Notes: a model not told the origin generated them from the sequence alone. A stretch of DNA of 64,000 bases from Beta vulgaris subsp. vulgaris (GCF_026745355.1 NC_079209.1:17555609-17619608); one strand, 5' to 3'; counted from the stretch's first letter, positions 44,413-57,650 are shown. A program made the numbers and translations.

Positions 44413-44860
44413 AAACCCTGGTCAAGTATTCGGACTATAAAAGTTGAGCCTTTGAACTAAAAAAGTTCCCTAGGTCTACTTTGCATTATATGTGAACCCT
44501 AGTAAAGTATGTGGACTATGAAGTCAAGTATCAGGATTATAAAAGTTAAGTCTTATGACTATAAAAGACCATTTCCTAGGTCTATTTTGCATTATATGTG
44601 AACCCCAAGAAAGTCCTTAGACTATAAAATTAAGTTTACGAACTACAAAAGTCAAGTCTCGGTATAACAATTGAGTCTTATCACAATAAAATTCCCTATG
44701 TCTACTTTGAATTATATGTAAACCCTAGTCAAGTTTTTGGACTATAAAAATTAAGTCTTGGGACTACTATGTCTTCGGACTATAAAAGTTCCCTAGGTCT
44801 AGTTTGCATTATATGTGAACCCTAGTCAAGTTTTCGCGTGCATTAAAAGTTCTCTTTGAT

Positions 44861-46576
44861 CAACCTTTGACCGGTGAACCTCGAGTTGTGGAGTTTATGT
44901 TAACTCTCCTTAGTTAATTCGAAGAAAGAGACCATTGTAATTGTAGTGGTTGTTTGATAACGATTATTATCATTGCTAAGGTAAATGGAGATTGATAATC
45001 ATAAAGCTTGTAAAAGAATATAAACTATTCATAAGCAAGAGTATGAGTTAAGTGTAAGTGGTTTAGTAACTCTCGTTGGTTATTCTAACTAAGAGACTTT
45101 TGTCATTGTGATTATCATTGAGTTGAACATAAATGCATAAGTGTAGTGAGTTCAAAATATGTTTGAAGGTATTATGATCAATGAGTATATAGCTCTCTAT
45201 AGTAAAGTCTGTTAGTGTGGTTGGCTGTTCAAAAGATGATAAGAATTACTAATATTATTGGATGAGTTATATGAATCCTCTGATTGAGTTATGAATTATA
45301 ATTGAAAGGAATCAAAAAGGGGAAAGTAGCCTTTGATCGACGGATGAGGTGACACGAACAGTGCCCCATGGATAGTGAACCTTGGGGGGGCACAGGGAAC
45401 CTGCCCATTGCTCTATAGGGCGAAATTGGGCGGTATATCAGGTAATGTAAAAATTGTGGATGGCTGATGAAATCAGCGGAAAAATGTACTCCAGACTAGT
45501 CGCGGTTATTGGCCAAAACTAAAGCGAATGGTTGGGTGACGACCCCACTTGGAATGTAAGCTTTGTCTCCTCCGTCGCGTCTCTTTCCCCTGGTTAAAAG
45601 AAAGTTATCTCAATTGTGAAAGTTATATCGATATTGGATTCCCGATAAGGAATCGTATCGTGGTAAGTTGTTTCAATATTGGATTCCCAATAAGGAATCA
45701 TATCAGGTAAGTAATAAATTTTTATTCAGTATATAAATATGAATATCGATATTGTTTTCCTGATAATGAGGCATACCATGGTAAGTGATACTAATGTTGG
45801 ATTCGCGATAAGGAATCATATCTTGTTATGTGGATTCCCGATAAGAAATCTTTATAGTGAAAACTGTTATGATATGTATTGCCTGATAAGGGGTTGTTTA
45901 TATAAAATATAAGTTATTGATAGAGTATGAAAGCATAAGTGTGAATTTTCGTTAAGAAATCGACTAAAGGTAATGAAGAATATTGTTTATATCAAAGTTG
46001 GTGACCTCAAATTCCTATTATGGAATCGTGGTAAGTTGAAAGGTTGACTAAATGCGAATATGGAACATGTCATTGTTAGGAGTCACTATATGGTGTTTGT
46101 TACTATGTGATTAATGATGTATTGTGAAATGAGGAATTGCATAGAAATATAATATGTTCAACAAGATTATTGCTGCTAAGCATGATATGATGGATGTGAT
46201 TGTTGAACTTATGTTGATTGAGAGTCGTTTTCAAGTAAAAGCCACCAAAGCATGTGTTACTCTTATTTACGGATTTAGTACTCAGCTTTGTTGATGTGTG
46301 TATGTTGTTTTGTCATTTATGTGGCATATCACTTGGTGGGTGGCAGTTTCCTTAAACATTTCATGTTGAAGCCGTGGGTTAATCTTTTTCGAGTTGAAGC
46401 TGATACGAGATGGTGTAGTGTTATATTTGATTTCAAATGTGAGGACGCTTGACTTTGTAATAGTTAGTTATCAATCTTTTGTTTTAAATCTTTATACTCA
46501 ATAGTAGTTAGCGCTTCTGATTCTCTGTTGGATGTTGCTCCGCGAAAGCTTTAAGGTTTTTGGGATTTTAGAAACA
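44861..46576. other. Intergenic repeat-derived DNA
   Basis: No gene recognised. It contains recurrent GATTCC..ATAAGGAATC hairpins (45637-45860) and a partly duplicated block (GTTAACTCTCCTTAGTTAATTC near 44900, similar words near 45065). Confidence 0.4.
45637..45860. repeat. Recurrent GATTCC-loop-GGAATC hairpin motif
   Basis: GATTCCCGATAAGGAATC at 45637-45654 is followed by variants near 45682, 45809 and 45832. Each has 6-bp arms and a 6-nt loop (the last has one arm mismatch). Confidence 0.7.
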
Positions 46577-47111
46577 TCTCTATTATATAAGCCAAGGGAG
46601 GAGGTGTGGTGTCTTCTTTTGAAGTGACTAAAGTACCTCTAATAATTAAATAATATTTTTTTTATATAAAAATCAAAAAATGAGATCAATGAAACTTGCC
46701 ATATGAATAGGTCAAAAATGGAATATGTAATACCATTAAAAACAAACTAGGTTGACACAATCAATTCACGAAATCAATTAGAATCTTCAATCAAAAAAAG
46801 TTGGCAACATATCATGATAACATAATATTTCATATTTACAAAGTTCAAACAATATGGTTTATTAACATCTATAATTGTTAAAGAACTATACTAAAGTCGC
46901 TGAAAAGAAAATTATTATATCTACCAAATTTTACAGTGATGGTATTGAACAGTTAAAAATCATTCACCTTTAATTTAAAAAGATAATAACATCTACAAAA
47001 GAAGCTAAATGATCTATCACTATCAAAATAATTTTAGATAAAAAAAACATGTCCATTTGTACATAACTACATAAGATTGTCGACGCACGCATCGCGTACA
47101 TATGCAACTAG
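46577..47111 (+). mobile_element. Non-autonomous Helitron
   Basis: It starts TCTCTATTATATAAGCC, the typical plant Helitron 5' TC end, and finishes GCAACTAG (47104-47111) preceded by a short GC-rich hairpin (ACGC/GCGT, 47083-47097). The flanking bases are A (46576) and T (47112), as expected for insertion between A and T without duplication. There is no ORF, so it would have relied on a Rep/helicase in trans. Confidence 0.78.
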
Positions 47112-48248
47112 TTTTATTTATTGAAACTGTAACAGGTTTAAACTATTTCTCACTTTAGAGTTGTCCTATTTTCAAAGGAAACTCTACCGAATTTTCTATA
47201 AAAATTTATGAGAATAAAGTATGAGAATTAGGACGTAGTTGTAATAGTTAATTACTTTGAATAGAGTTGGGAATTGAGTTCCACACTCTCCGATGTAGTT
47301 CGGTGAGTGTGATGGTAATAATCCGGGTTATCTCGACTAGAGTCTCTTTCGCTGTGCTTAATCCTCTGTAAGTTGGTCGGGAGAATTCGGGTTGTTACAT
47401 AAGTCAACAAATAAATGTTGGATGGTTATTAACGTTATAATTAATGGATATGATTATTCTTGGATTAATTGAGTTGTTTGATCACGTCATTTAATCCTAA
47501 GATAAAAATTGAAATTTTTGTGCATCCATGATATTTATGTTGGTTGTCTTATTTTTGTGAGTCTCAACAACAAATAAATTGTTGATACTTAAAGTGAAAA
47601 GCTAATAACAATAAGCTTTAGACTTTTGCACGTCTGAAGTGTTGGATTAGTATGAATTGGATTACATGGCGGTAGCCCATGGCTTTTCATGGGACAGTAT
47701 TGATCACTGTGTCCTATTTTATTTAATTAGTACCTCGATATCGTTGGTCAAGGAGTACGGAGTCGCGCCCGTACTTCGTCTTCTATATTGAAGACATGGT
47801 TTGGTTTGGACAACTCTATCCATTGAGTATTCAATTTATTTATAATTAATCTATTAGTCTTGTGGAGTCAAGTTTAGTATAGTGAGTCTGATATTTTGCT
47901 ATACCATTATTTATCTCTGATTTAATGCTTATTAATATCATGTTAGGTTATATGCTTTAGTTATATGTAAGTATTCAATTTTGTTGATTATGTGATTTTA
48001 TTTGTGTCGATCGTCATGGTTGTGCCTTATTGATCCGATGACCCATTTAGTGAGTAGTCGTTTAGAATCAATAAAGCATCAACCATTTCAGGTTTGAAGA
48101 TTATGCATCATTGGGTTTCGGGAAATCGTTTGGAGAGCTTGTGTTTAAACTTCTTTAATACTTAAGTACTTTTAGTGGATGTGTTAATGGTTTGACTTTT
48201 ATGTTGGTTTGACTTTGGTTTTGTTTTGGAGTTGACTTTTGAAAGGCG
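47112..48248. other. Intergenic DNA
   Basis: No gene recognised. The stretch 47260-47400 (TTCCACACTCTCCGATGTAG to GGGTTGTTACA) has the look of an LTR end, but I could not find its partner. Confidence 0.4.
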
Positions 48249-49718
48249 TGTCGCGTACCTAACAAAAATAACCTAACTATTCCTCCTAACTAATGTAGTC
48301 GGGCAAGTAAGGGTCGAATCCCAAGAGACTAACTGATTCAAAGTAGTTAAATTGACTCTAATTAATACTAAGCAATAATCCAAATAAGTGATGATGAACT
48401 AATCTAAGTAACTAAAGCAAATGAAATTATCAAGAGTGAATCAAAGACTAAAGACATCTAGGTTTAAGTATCCCCACTAACACGAATTAATGCCACAAAT
48501 AATCTCTTTTCCCTTAATTAACTAATAAATAACTCATAGGATAGACGCGTCCTAATAATACTAAGGATTTCTTTCGATCAATCAATAGCTTCCCTAACAA
48601 TGCAATCATGCCTATTTTCATGGAGTCATGCAAATTAAGGACTTTAGACATAACATCCTAATAAATTCCATCAACTACTTTCGTGATGATTTCCTTTATC
48701 TTAAATTAGGGTTCTAGATTCGATTAAGATTCAACTTTCGTTGTAAAAATAATCACATTCAATATATACTATTTCTAGTCATAAATTGATAATTAAAACC
48801 AACCCTAAAATAAATGAATCATAAATTAATCAAAGTCTGGGAATTGGGAATTAAACAAGCATCAATTCATGTTAGGTTCAACCTAACCCTAGAATAAGAA
48901 ACTACTCACACATGATGATTGAACAAACAAAATAAAGATCAAAAGAAAGCATGATTAACAATAATAATAATAGAATAGAGAACAGAAAATAATACTTGAA
49001 TTAATTGATGAGATTACAAACTTGAATGTCGAAAACAAAGACTTGAGGAAAATAATGGAGAAAACGTTGAAAACGTGAAGCCGCCAAGAGAAGACTAAAC
49101 TCACGTTATCTCTCTAAAATCCTCAAAAATCAATCTTTTCCCCTAATACTCGTGGCCTCCCCAATTACAAGATAAGGAAGATCTAATTAAATCATTAAGA
49201 GTCCGAAATCGTGCAGTCCGCGTGCCCAGGAGATTTCAGCAAAACTGGGCCAACTTGCAATGCCCATATCTCTTAGAATATATCTCGCCTTGGGCCGTGG
49301 AGCCTATCGTTGGAAAGCTCTTCAAGCCTACTTTCCAATGCCTTTCGAATCAGCCTAATATCAGCATCGAGTCAGAAGTTATTGATAAAAGAGTGAGCAT
49401 GACTCAATTTCCGCAATTATATCAATGAATTTCAACTCCAATTGAGCTCCAATTTGCACTCAAATACATCCAAAATGATCCTTATCAATGTAGTTTGCTT
49501 CCATTTTATCCTAAGTACTTAAGCTTGCCCAATAATGCTCCAATTATGTTCTCGATATCTGAAATTCATCAAGGAATACCAAAAACGCACAAGAGGAGTA
49601 ATATTTCGCAAATTAAGTAAAAGCGTGCAATTATGAACTAAAATACACCTAAATGTTCCTAGAATGCAACCTAAATGCAACTAAAAGCTATATAAAAATA
49701 CGATACATAAACTTTGCA
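48249..49718 (-). mobile_element. Probable solo or truncated gypsy LTR, about 1.47 kb
   Basis: On the - strand it opens TGCAAAGTTTATG and closes near GTACGCGACA (TG...CA). It contains GGGATTCGACCCTTACTTG near its end, wording common at the ends of plant gypsy LTRs. The middle (49200-49450) is GC-richer and shows a chance ORF. No flanking duplication and no primer site are evident, so the boundaries are provisional. Confidence 0.45.
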
Positions 49719-50388
49719 ATCGACTAAGTCTAATATTGTATTCAAAGTTCTTTATTTATTCTGCTGCAAAGTTCTGAATTGAATAAACCGATACATTATC
49801 ACACAGACAATAATATTTTTGGTAATTCTCTATGTTTTACGGGAAAAAGGTATTTTATAAAATAGAGAATTGTCGGGGTGTTACACCCAAATTGATGTGA
49901 GTAACCAACATGTTGAGTGAGCACACAACCATCACATTCCATGTTTTGTCCCTGTAACGATCTCTAAATGTATTACTTCATTCTTTATTTCTTTCTCATT
50001 TCAGCTTTTTTCTTTTTTCATTTTTCATATCATTTTAAGCTTTATCTTCATTCACATCATAAGATTTTCATTGTTCTATTTTTTGTCTTTCCATAAATTT
50101 TATTAAAAATGTTTAATATCATTATTATATGCCTCATAGATAGAAACAAGAAGGAAAAATTATTAAGAACCAATTTTTTGCAAGAAACTTTTTTATTTAT
50201 AAAAAAATTAAAACTTGTAACCATCTCTCTTATATAACTTTTTTATGTACAAAATATACCACCCTATAGAATTTGATGGCTTAACCAATATTTCCAGCAT
50301 CGACCATCACGCAACTTATTTTTAACCCAAATTTAAAGCTTGACCTATCCCGATCCAATTTCCCCACCAGGCGACTTCCATAGACTAA
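49719..50388. other. Intergenic AT-rich DNA
   Basis: No gene or element recognised. Confidence 0.5.
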
Positions 50389-50434
50389 GGTCATGTTATA
50401 TTGGATTTTTTTTCAGTTCAGTTCAGTTCAATTC

Positions 50435-50487
<53 letters not shown>

Positions 50488-50562
50488 TGATGATGATAAT
50501 AATAATAATTATTATTATTATTATATAATCATATTCAGGAGAATTTATTATCATTATTATTT

Positions 50563-50624
<62 letters not shown>

Positions 50625-50708
50625 TTATTATTATTATTTCATTTCATTTTAGTTCATTTCAATTCAGTTCAGCCTAGTTCCGTCGAGTTCAGTCAAAAGG
50701 ACGAGACC
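50389..50708. mobile_element. Harbinger/Tourist-type MITE with expanded AAT/ATT core
   Basis: TAA flanks both sides (50386-50388 and 50709-50711), the PIF/Harbinger target duplication. Ends are GGTCATGTT and, inverted, GGTCTCGTCC. Both arms contain TTCAGTTCAGTTC or its inverse, then long (AAT)n and (ATT)n runs facing each other, so the whole can fold back. The same TTTTCAGTTCAGTT plus triplet layout opens the Harbinger remnant at 10820. The long Asn/Ile/Tyr frames here are triplet-repeat artefacts. Confidence 0.7.
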
Positions 50709-50712
50709 TAAG

Positions 50713-51199
50713 TATTCGATGGACGAGGTCAGAATAACTTATTGTGAATCTAACTGACTATATCACACAAATATTGATTGTACCATAGAAAACGACTATA
50801 TCATACAAAAATCAACTATATAAAAAGTTGAATATCTCATACCAAAATATGATTCTCCAAAAGATGACTATATCATACAAAAATAACTAAATCAACATAA
50901 ACGGACTATATAAGACAAAAGTGAATATAATATACGATACCCGATACATAGTAAGTTATTATATACTAGGTCCATTAAACTTCTATATTGCTAACAGTCC
51001 ATAAGTGAACTAATAACGAGCTTAAAAATTTCGAGGCCCAGTTTTCCTAACTGGGCTTACTTCGCAGTAATCAAACTGAACTTGCAGCCGGAAAAGAAAA
51101 AGAAGCAAACAAGTTGAAAATTCCGATATTTTTCTTACAACCGTTTTTTGCTTTTATTCAGAGAAAGAAGGGAGAGAGAGAGAAAGAGAGGAAATTAAA
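50713..51199. other. Promoter-side region of the DnaJ gene
   Basis: Degenerate ACTATATCATACAAAAAT words (50750-50930), then the gene-proximal part; the last 40 bases before the ATG are GA-rich (GGGAGAGAGAGAGAAAGAG), a common plant 5' leader. No clear TATA box was chosen. Confidence 0.5.
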
Positions 51200-54100
51200 A
51201 TGGCGTCGCCGGCAGTGATCCGGTGTTACGCATTCATATTTGTTCTCTCTGTACTTCTTCTCATCCGTCCGTCTATCTCAATCTACTGTGATGAAGACGA
51301 TTGCTATGATCTGCTTGGGTAATTTTCTCTTTTTTTTTACTACCTTTTCTTGTCAATTGAAGATCATATCTGATTTTTTGGTATTTTTATTTTTTAGGGT
51401 TTCTCAAAATGCGAATAATTCGGAAATCAAGAAAGCATATTACAAGCTCTCATTGAAACAGTGAGTAATAGAATAAGTAAATAATAGTAGCCTTTAATTG
51501 TTTGAATTTGATATGATATCGAACTTTCTGAAATTTGATCTCTTTTTAATTTAATTTGTAGTCATCCTGACAAAAATCCGGACCCTGAATCAAAGAAATT
51601 GTTTGTAAAGATTGCAAATGCATACGAGGTATGATTAGTGATTTTGGTTACTTGATTTAGCTTAATTTGGTGGGAATTTGAGGGTCAAATATCTCTGATT
51701 GTGAAATCTGTGATGCAAGTAGTGCGTTAATTTCATACTATTATAGATAGTTCTATGAGTGGAATTATTGGGACTAAAAATGTTAAATCAGGGAGGAAGG
51801 TTTAGCGTATAATCTGTACCAGGAGCAAAGTAAACTTTTTGGGTTATTGTAATCTTTGGGTGACAAAACGAACACTTGGTTAATGCTTTGCTGTTGTTTG
51901 TGGATGAGAGAAGATTTGCGCGGGTGTCTGATTGATGAAATATTAAGTAGATAGGTGTTTGAATTGAATGTTATTATAGGGAATAAGGGTGTCTTCTTTT
52001 CACCTGAACTTATTAGACTTGACTGGACTTGATTAACCCAATTTCACCTTATGTTTACACCTAATTGGACTAGCATTAGACTTGATTAGCCCTGAAATGT
52101 ATCTTTATAAGGTGAACAGACGACCCTTTAAAAGGAATAGAGAATGATGCTTGTGGTGCATATTTCTTTTAGAATGACATGGGTTTAAAGCTTGTGATTA
52201 CTTGGACTACTTGAGACTACTTGGAGGTACTCCTACTGCTAGTGGGAAGGGCAATTGGGGTAAGGGTTGACACTTGTGGAATATGCAAGCAATCTTTTTC
52301 ATGGTCTGCATACAACAGATTTCTGATCTAGATTTTGCTGATGAAAAGGCAATTAGCAGTCCGATCACTTTTCCTCTCTTACAGGGAACAATTGATTTCC
52401 TTGTATGTTGAGGTCAATACTAGGCATTGTATGTTGATATGCTTGAAATAGTGAAGATAGTGGACTAAATGGCTTTGAGATATTACACATTTTCTGCAAA
52501 TGAGATTTCTTTCTTCAACAAATTGAATCTATTAAAGTTTAGAATAAAAGAATGGGAACTTGTCAGAATGGTATTTTGTTTAATGAATGAGTCATGCTAT
52601 GAGTGTGAAGAAAAGTGTCATTATTTTGGGATGAGCTATAATTGTGACACAGACATTCTATTTAGGAGGCAGGAAGCATGTGAGAGTACTCTTAGCTTTA
52701 AGGCAGTATTCTGTCCCTTTTTTGGTGCTCAAGACCGATTAGTAGCTATCTGTATTTGACTATCTTTATTGTACAATCTGTTGTCATTGAGAGCTGGAAT
52801 CAGCCTAAGATGAGAGATGAGTCTGTTAAGGATATCTATGACATCTAAGCACCAATGTAGTTCACTGACTTCTGATGCTTGCCATCTTTTGTCTGCAGAT
52901 CTTGAAGGATGCTGAAACACGTTCACAGTATGATTATGCCATAGAGCATCCAGAGGAGGTAATTAATATGCCACTCTTCTTCTTAAAGCATTTATTGCGA
53001 AGAAAAGTTAGATGCTTCAACTCAGGCTTATTTGTGTCAATGATAAAAGCTAATTCATTAATCACTTATGAAAGCGCACAAAACACATGTGAATGTTTTT
53101 TGTCCACTCACTGATTGTTTCATAACCTATATGTTTTAGCAAAATTCTTTTTTGAATATCTCTCTGCATAATTGGTAAAAGGTGTTTATCTCATTTTCTG
53201 CTCATTACTCATGATAATCTGGTTGTGTCTTTGCATGTCAACGATAAAAGGTATGTCATGTAATGAATGAAAGCACATAATACAGATGTGAATGACTTTG
53301 CTCGTTCATGTCTGATCGTTTTATATCCTATATGTTTTAGCACAAGTCTTGGCTGTGTACCTCTCTAGTTCTCTGCATAATTGATAAAAGTTGGGTCTCA
53401 TTTTCTACCCATTGCTTTTCTTGAATTTCGCATTGCAATCCCATGCAATTCCTTGGACTTGATGAGTGATGGTGAGGCTGTTAAGAAATTGCCTAAATGC
53501 TGAAATATTTGCCTAAACATTGTTTCTAATCTGATGTGTGTGTCTCCTTGATGTTCTAGGTCTTCTATAACACGGCAAGATACTACCGAGCTTACTATGG
53601 TCACAAGACGGTAAGAACTACCAGAGAATCGTTACAATTTATGCTGATGTCATTTTAAAGAAGATAGATTGCTATGCTGTACCATTCATTGGATGTTGTG
53701 CTACTTTTTAATGATAGGATCCTCGTGCTGTTCTAGTTGGTCTTCTTCTTATTCTATCTGGATTGCAATATCTAAATCAGTGGACAAGGTACAATCAGGT
53801 ATGTACCATGTTTGTAGTAGCTTGATTAGAATTTAGGAGTGCTTTTGGCATGCCTGTTTGATGTAGGTTTTACTGCTTTCAGTTTTGTGATGTTTCATGT
53901 CTTACACACTACGTGAATGTGGTGATGTCATGTACTAGATATTGAATATAAAAAAGTCATATCACATAGTTTAGTAGAATGTAGGCTTCTCTCACATCTC
54001 TGTGGTATGCGATATGTGCCCTATAAGTAAGATTTTTTAGAAATGCTGTTAATTTATGCAACTTAGGATATTCACATCTCTGTGTTACAATGCTTATTGC

Positions 54101-56103
54101 ACCCGAGAATATATGTCTTTTTTTTTAGGCACCTGACCTAAGAGATTAGTTTGGTTTGCTGTACACCAGCGTGTTTAACCCTTAAACACATTTAGTGATG
54201 TAACAACATTGAATTTGGAGTCCAATGCCTAGATCCTACAGTCAGGAGAATGATGCTTATCACGCTCTTTGTTGTAAGTTCTTTTCATTATACCTACATG
54301 TTCTTTTGTATGCTCTATAGAGGCATTATAAAAAGAATGTGCAAATGTTATATGAATAGTTATGCTGATCAATCATGCAAGTGGAATGAAAAGAACATGC
54401 AAGTATATAGATTAACATGATAAAATAACATGCACGTAGAGGGAAAAGAACATGATGTGTATCATGCCCTCATGTATAGGATATTAGGATCTAAATTGTG
54501 TTCACAGTTGGACAGAGGGAACGTGGTCGTGATCCATTTCTTTTCTTTCTTTCAGCTCGGATATGGTCCTTTAGGTATGAAATTGACTAGTTTGATGATA
54601 TTTGAACTTTCATCTGTGAGTGTCTAATGTTGTGATGCCATTTTGTCTTGTTCTTTGCTTTCTCCTGCCAACTTGCTTTGAGCATTCTTACTGAGTTTCC
54701 ACCCTGTTTCAATTTGTATCACGAGCTGTAATGTTCCCTATGCTCCAACGGGCTGTGGCCTCTCTACCTATCTCTATATTCTGCTGATGTTTAGTACTTC
54801 TAAACTTGATTATTGACTCGTTGCTGCTGACCTATATTTCCCGTTCCAAAAGGCTGTAGAGATGGTTAAGAAGACACCTGCATACAAAAATAGACTGCGG
54901 GCTTTGGAGCTAGAACGCTCAGGAGGAGTATCTAATAAGAAAAAGAATAACAAGATTGATAGGTAAGTGGATTTCATTGCTGCTTACCTCATTTCGTTGT
55001 ACTTGTCTGGCTTATGAATCTGATACTGAACACCTATGACAAGAGTGGATTTAATTGCAGGAATGTACAAGAGGATCTCAGCAAAGAGCTTGATCTACAG
55101 ATTAATGGAGCTGAAAAGCCATCTTTATGGGGTCTAGTTGGCGTCGGCTTTGTCCTCTTACCATACACTCTCAGCAAGGTCAAATACATGCTTAACTTGT
55201 CCAACTTGATGGAATTCAGAGAAAAATGATTTCTAAGTTTGCTGTTCTCTTGTCTCTTTTGCCAGTTGAAGTTCTAATTCATTCTTCCATTATTGTAACA
55301 TATCATTTTTCCTCACAGCTTCTTTTGTGGCATGGGTGTTGGTTTTGGAGATACAAAGTTAAGAAAGCTCCATATTCATGGGAAGATGCCTCATACCTCA
55401 CACGAAGATCACTTGGTGCACGTGCTGATGCCTGGAGAAATCTTGGTAATGATTGTTTGCTTATCATCTATCCTTTATAATAAACCTACGAGGTGTTAGG
55501 CTGCCAAATTATCTTAGAAAAGTGGGTCATTCTCAGAAAAATGGACCAGTTTCCTCTGTTTGGAAAGCAAACTTTCCCATAACATTTTATATGGGCTCCA
55601 TACGTGGGTTTGGTGAATGTTATGTTGTAGGGACAAGATTGATCGTTAGGGATTAGAATTTCTAGGTTTTTCTCAAAGGAAGGTGGAGAGGATTGTTCTC
55701 TGTTCTATTCTTTTGGAGTGAAGGGACACATGTTTTAACATCTTCATTTGTGGGCGTCAAGTGTTTAGTGGACGGGTTATGCCTCTTACCTCAATGAAGT
55801 AACGGTCCCATCAAAAAGCAACTATTGTCTTGTGTGGTTATCGCTTCATTTGAATCTAGAACTTGGTCCATCATATAGAAGTAAAACTTCTATCAGCTCA
55901 GTGACATCTCTCTGTTTTGCCTGTCTAGTTCCTTTATGTGTCGTATTTTTTTTATTTTTTATGATCTGCATATAAGAAGATTATTTCTCTTGTTCATAGA
56001 TGAAGCCACTAAGGATGATCTTGTTCAGAGACAGCTGTGGGTGAAATCCAACATGGACAGTTACGTGTCAGATATGCGCAGAGAATCAAAGCGTCGAAGA
56101 TAG
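51200..56103 (+). CDS. DNAJC25-like: DNAJC25 / chaperone protein dnaJ 50-type ER-membrane J protein (ten coding exons)
   Basis: Coding exons with GT-AG borders: 51200-51318, 51398-51460, 51562-51628, 52899-52958, 53560-53610, 53718-53798, 54853-54962, 55061-55178, 55319-55445, 56000-56103. They join to 900 bases, 299 codons and a TAG, with no break. An N-terminal signal segment (residues 8-28) precedes the J domain (about 32-98), which has the HPD triad at 62-64 that stimulates Hsp70. Hydrophobic helices at about 123-139 and 206-233 suggest membrane anchoring. The C-terminal half (SWEDASYLTRRSLGARADAW) is typical of DNAJC25 relatives, and the tail is basic (RRESKRRR). The usual plant homologue is about 300 residues. 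Partner: an ER-lumen Hsp70 is inferred. It is the only intact host gene in the window. Confidence 0.93.
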
Positions 56104-57399
56104 CTGATATGTTCTGCTGACAATTTTGTTTCGAAACATGCTGAGATGATATTCTTTTCATTTAGTGGGACAGGAAAAGGTTGTTAAATTCATAAGATGA
56201 GAAGTTCTTAATACAGTTATGTAACTTGAGTGTAGATCTAAATCGTGTATTCATTTTTAGACTTGTTCCATTTAGGAACATAGAACAACATCTAGGATAT
56301 AGGCTTACAAGTTGTACACTTAGATATTCAATTTTGATCGAGGCAAAGAAAAAGAAAATGAATCCTTTTAATATAGATATGACGATGAACATTCCTTGAT
56401 TGGCATTAGCATAAGAGTCCAATTTCCTTCTGTTTGATTCTATATTTGACAGGTGGTGTATCAAGAAGATGAGTCTTTTAATATAGATATGTTTGATACT
56501 ATGGCTGGAAAGCTGTTTATTTTCTCTTAGAATTTTCTGTGATGCATACAAATCAAGCTTCAACCACTAAAATACTGATATACTAATTCACAACAAATCC
56601 GACCATTTGCTGACAGATTCATTTAAACAATGAATTACAAAAGGATGAAAAACAAAATCATGGATGTTAAAAAATATTATACAAAATGAAAATTGTATTA
56701 ATAGTGCAGTAAGAAATCTAGTGTAGAGCAGCATGAGGAATGAGAGAAGATCATAAAAGCTAGATAAAAGGTTTTGGTGAATGTGTCTGCTGGGGCGGAT
56801 TTTGTATTACGGATTTTGGATGGGGGTAGCGTAATGTTACAGTAGTATAGAATACAATTTTCTTTTTCAAAATTTAAGGTATAAAATCCAAATAAAACTT
56901 CTAACGTATATTAATTGAAGAAAATTACAATAGTTCAAATGGAGTTGAAAAAAATATTTCACCACTTAAATTTCATTGCAGCAAAATATATACATTAAAT
57001 TTCAAATCTTTAGATCTCAAACCCAAAAGTAAACAGTATTCTCCCCGAATTTCCTTTGACATTGCAAAGCATTATAATATCCGGACTGTTTATATTAGCC
57101 TTAGCAAATTGCAGACCAGTAGTAAAGTGCACATGCATCGGTGTATCTTATTGTCTAACAAAATATGAACAAAAAAAAAATGATCTTGAATTGAAAAAAC
57201 ACAAAAGGAAAACAACGAAAGAAAAGAAGCCATTGATCATCCTAATGAAATAGGACCAAAATTAAATAAACTCGGATGCAAAATAAAATAGAATAAATAT
57301 AAAATAGCTCACACAAGCGTAATTATCAATCAAAAAAAAAAAAAAACCAAACAGCAATAGATTTTAGAAATTGTTTCTATCTAAAAATTAAGGATTGCT
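56104..57399. other. 3' flank of the DnaJ gene and intergenic DNA
   Basis: The first 100-200 bases should be 3' untranslated. No further gene is supported; a 65-codon frame at 57056 has no family features. Confidence 0.5.
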
Positions 57400-57650
57400 G
57401 AAGTGTGCTGAGTAGGAGTGAGCCCCAAGAACGTTCGCGCAAATTAATCATTCGTACGCTGAAACCTGAAAGACAAGGTTAGACTACCCCGGGGTTGCTC
57501 CGGGATCGTTCCTCCGACGCTCAAGTCAGTTGAGGTAGAGAGAGAGTCTAGAGAGAGATGCTCTAGTTTGTTAGGTGAGAATTCAATACCTTTATATTAA
57601 TGAGACAATTGCTATTTATAGCATTACTGTAATAACCTATATTTTAAGCA
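57400..57650 (-). mobile_element. LTR fragment or short solo LTR with gypsy-type box
   Basis: The segment 57475-57530 (GGTTAGACTACCCCGGGG, then CCTCCGACGCTCAAGTCAGT) is nearly identical in wording to 60903-60957 within the Tat-like LTR. CTATAAATAG on the - strand (57612-57621) lies about 90 bases upstream of the box, so the LTR reads leftwards. Ends were not defined. Confidence 0.6.

Larger units (their letters stand above)
42400..44860. repeat. Minisatellite (about 85-120 bp units) split by a LINE
   Basis: Units begin AGGTCTAGTTTGCATTATATGTGAACCCTAGTCAAG and contain GGACTATAAAAGTTGAGTCT. Unit starts lie near 42418, 42505, 44470, 44577, 44697 and 44790. The LINE at 42543-44412 interrupts the second unit. 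Confidence 0.8.

Noticed and set aside
49222..49428. 68-codon ORF (PRRFQQNWANLQC...)
   Set aside because: It lies within an LTR-like non-coding unit and has no family features; probably chance.
50340..50677. Open frames rich in Asn, Ile and Tyr
   Set aside because: They are translations of AAT/ATT triplet repeats in a MITE.
52469..52759. 96-codon ORF inside DnaJ intron 3
   Set aside because: It lies wholly in an intron bounded by good splice sites and has no recognisable domain.
57056..57253. 65-codon ORF with hydrophobic start and Lys-rich end
   Set aside because: AT-rich DNA with a poly-A run encoding the Lys stretch; no homologous pattern or gene context.
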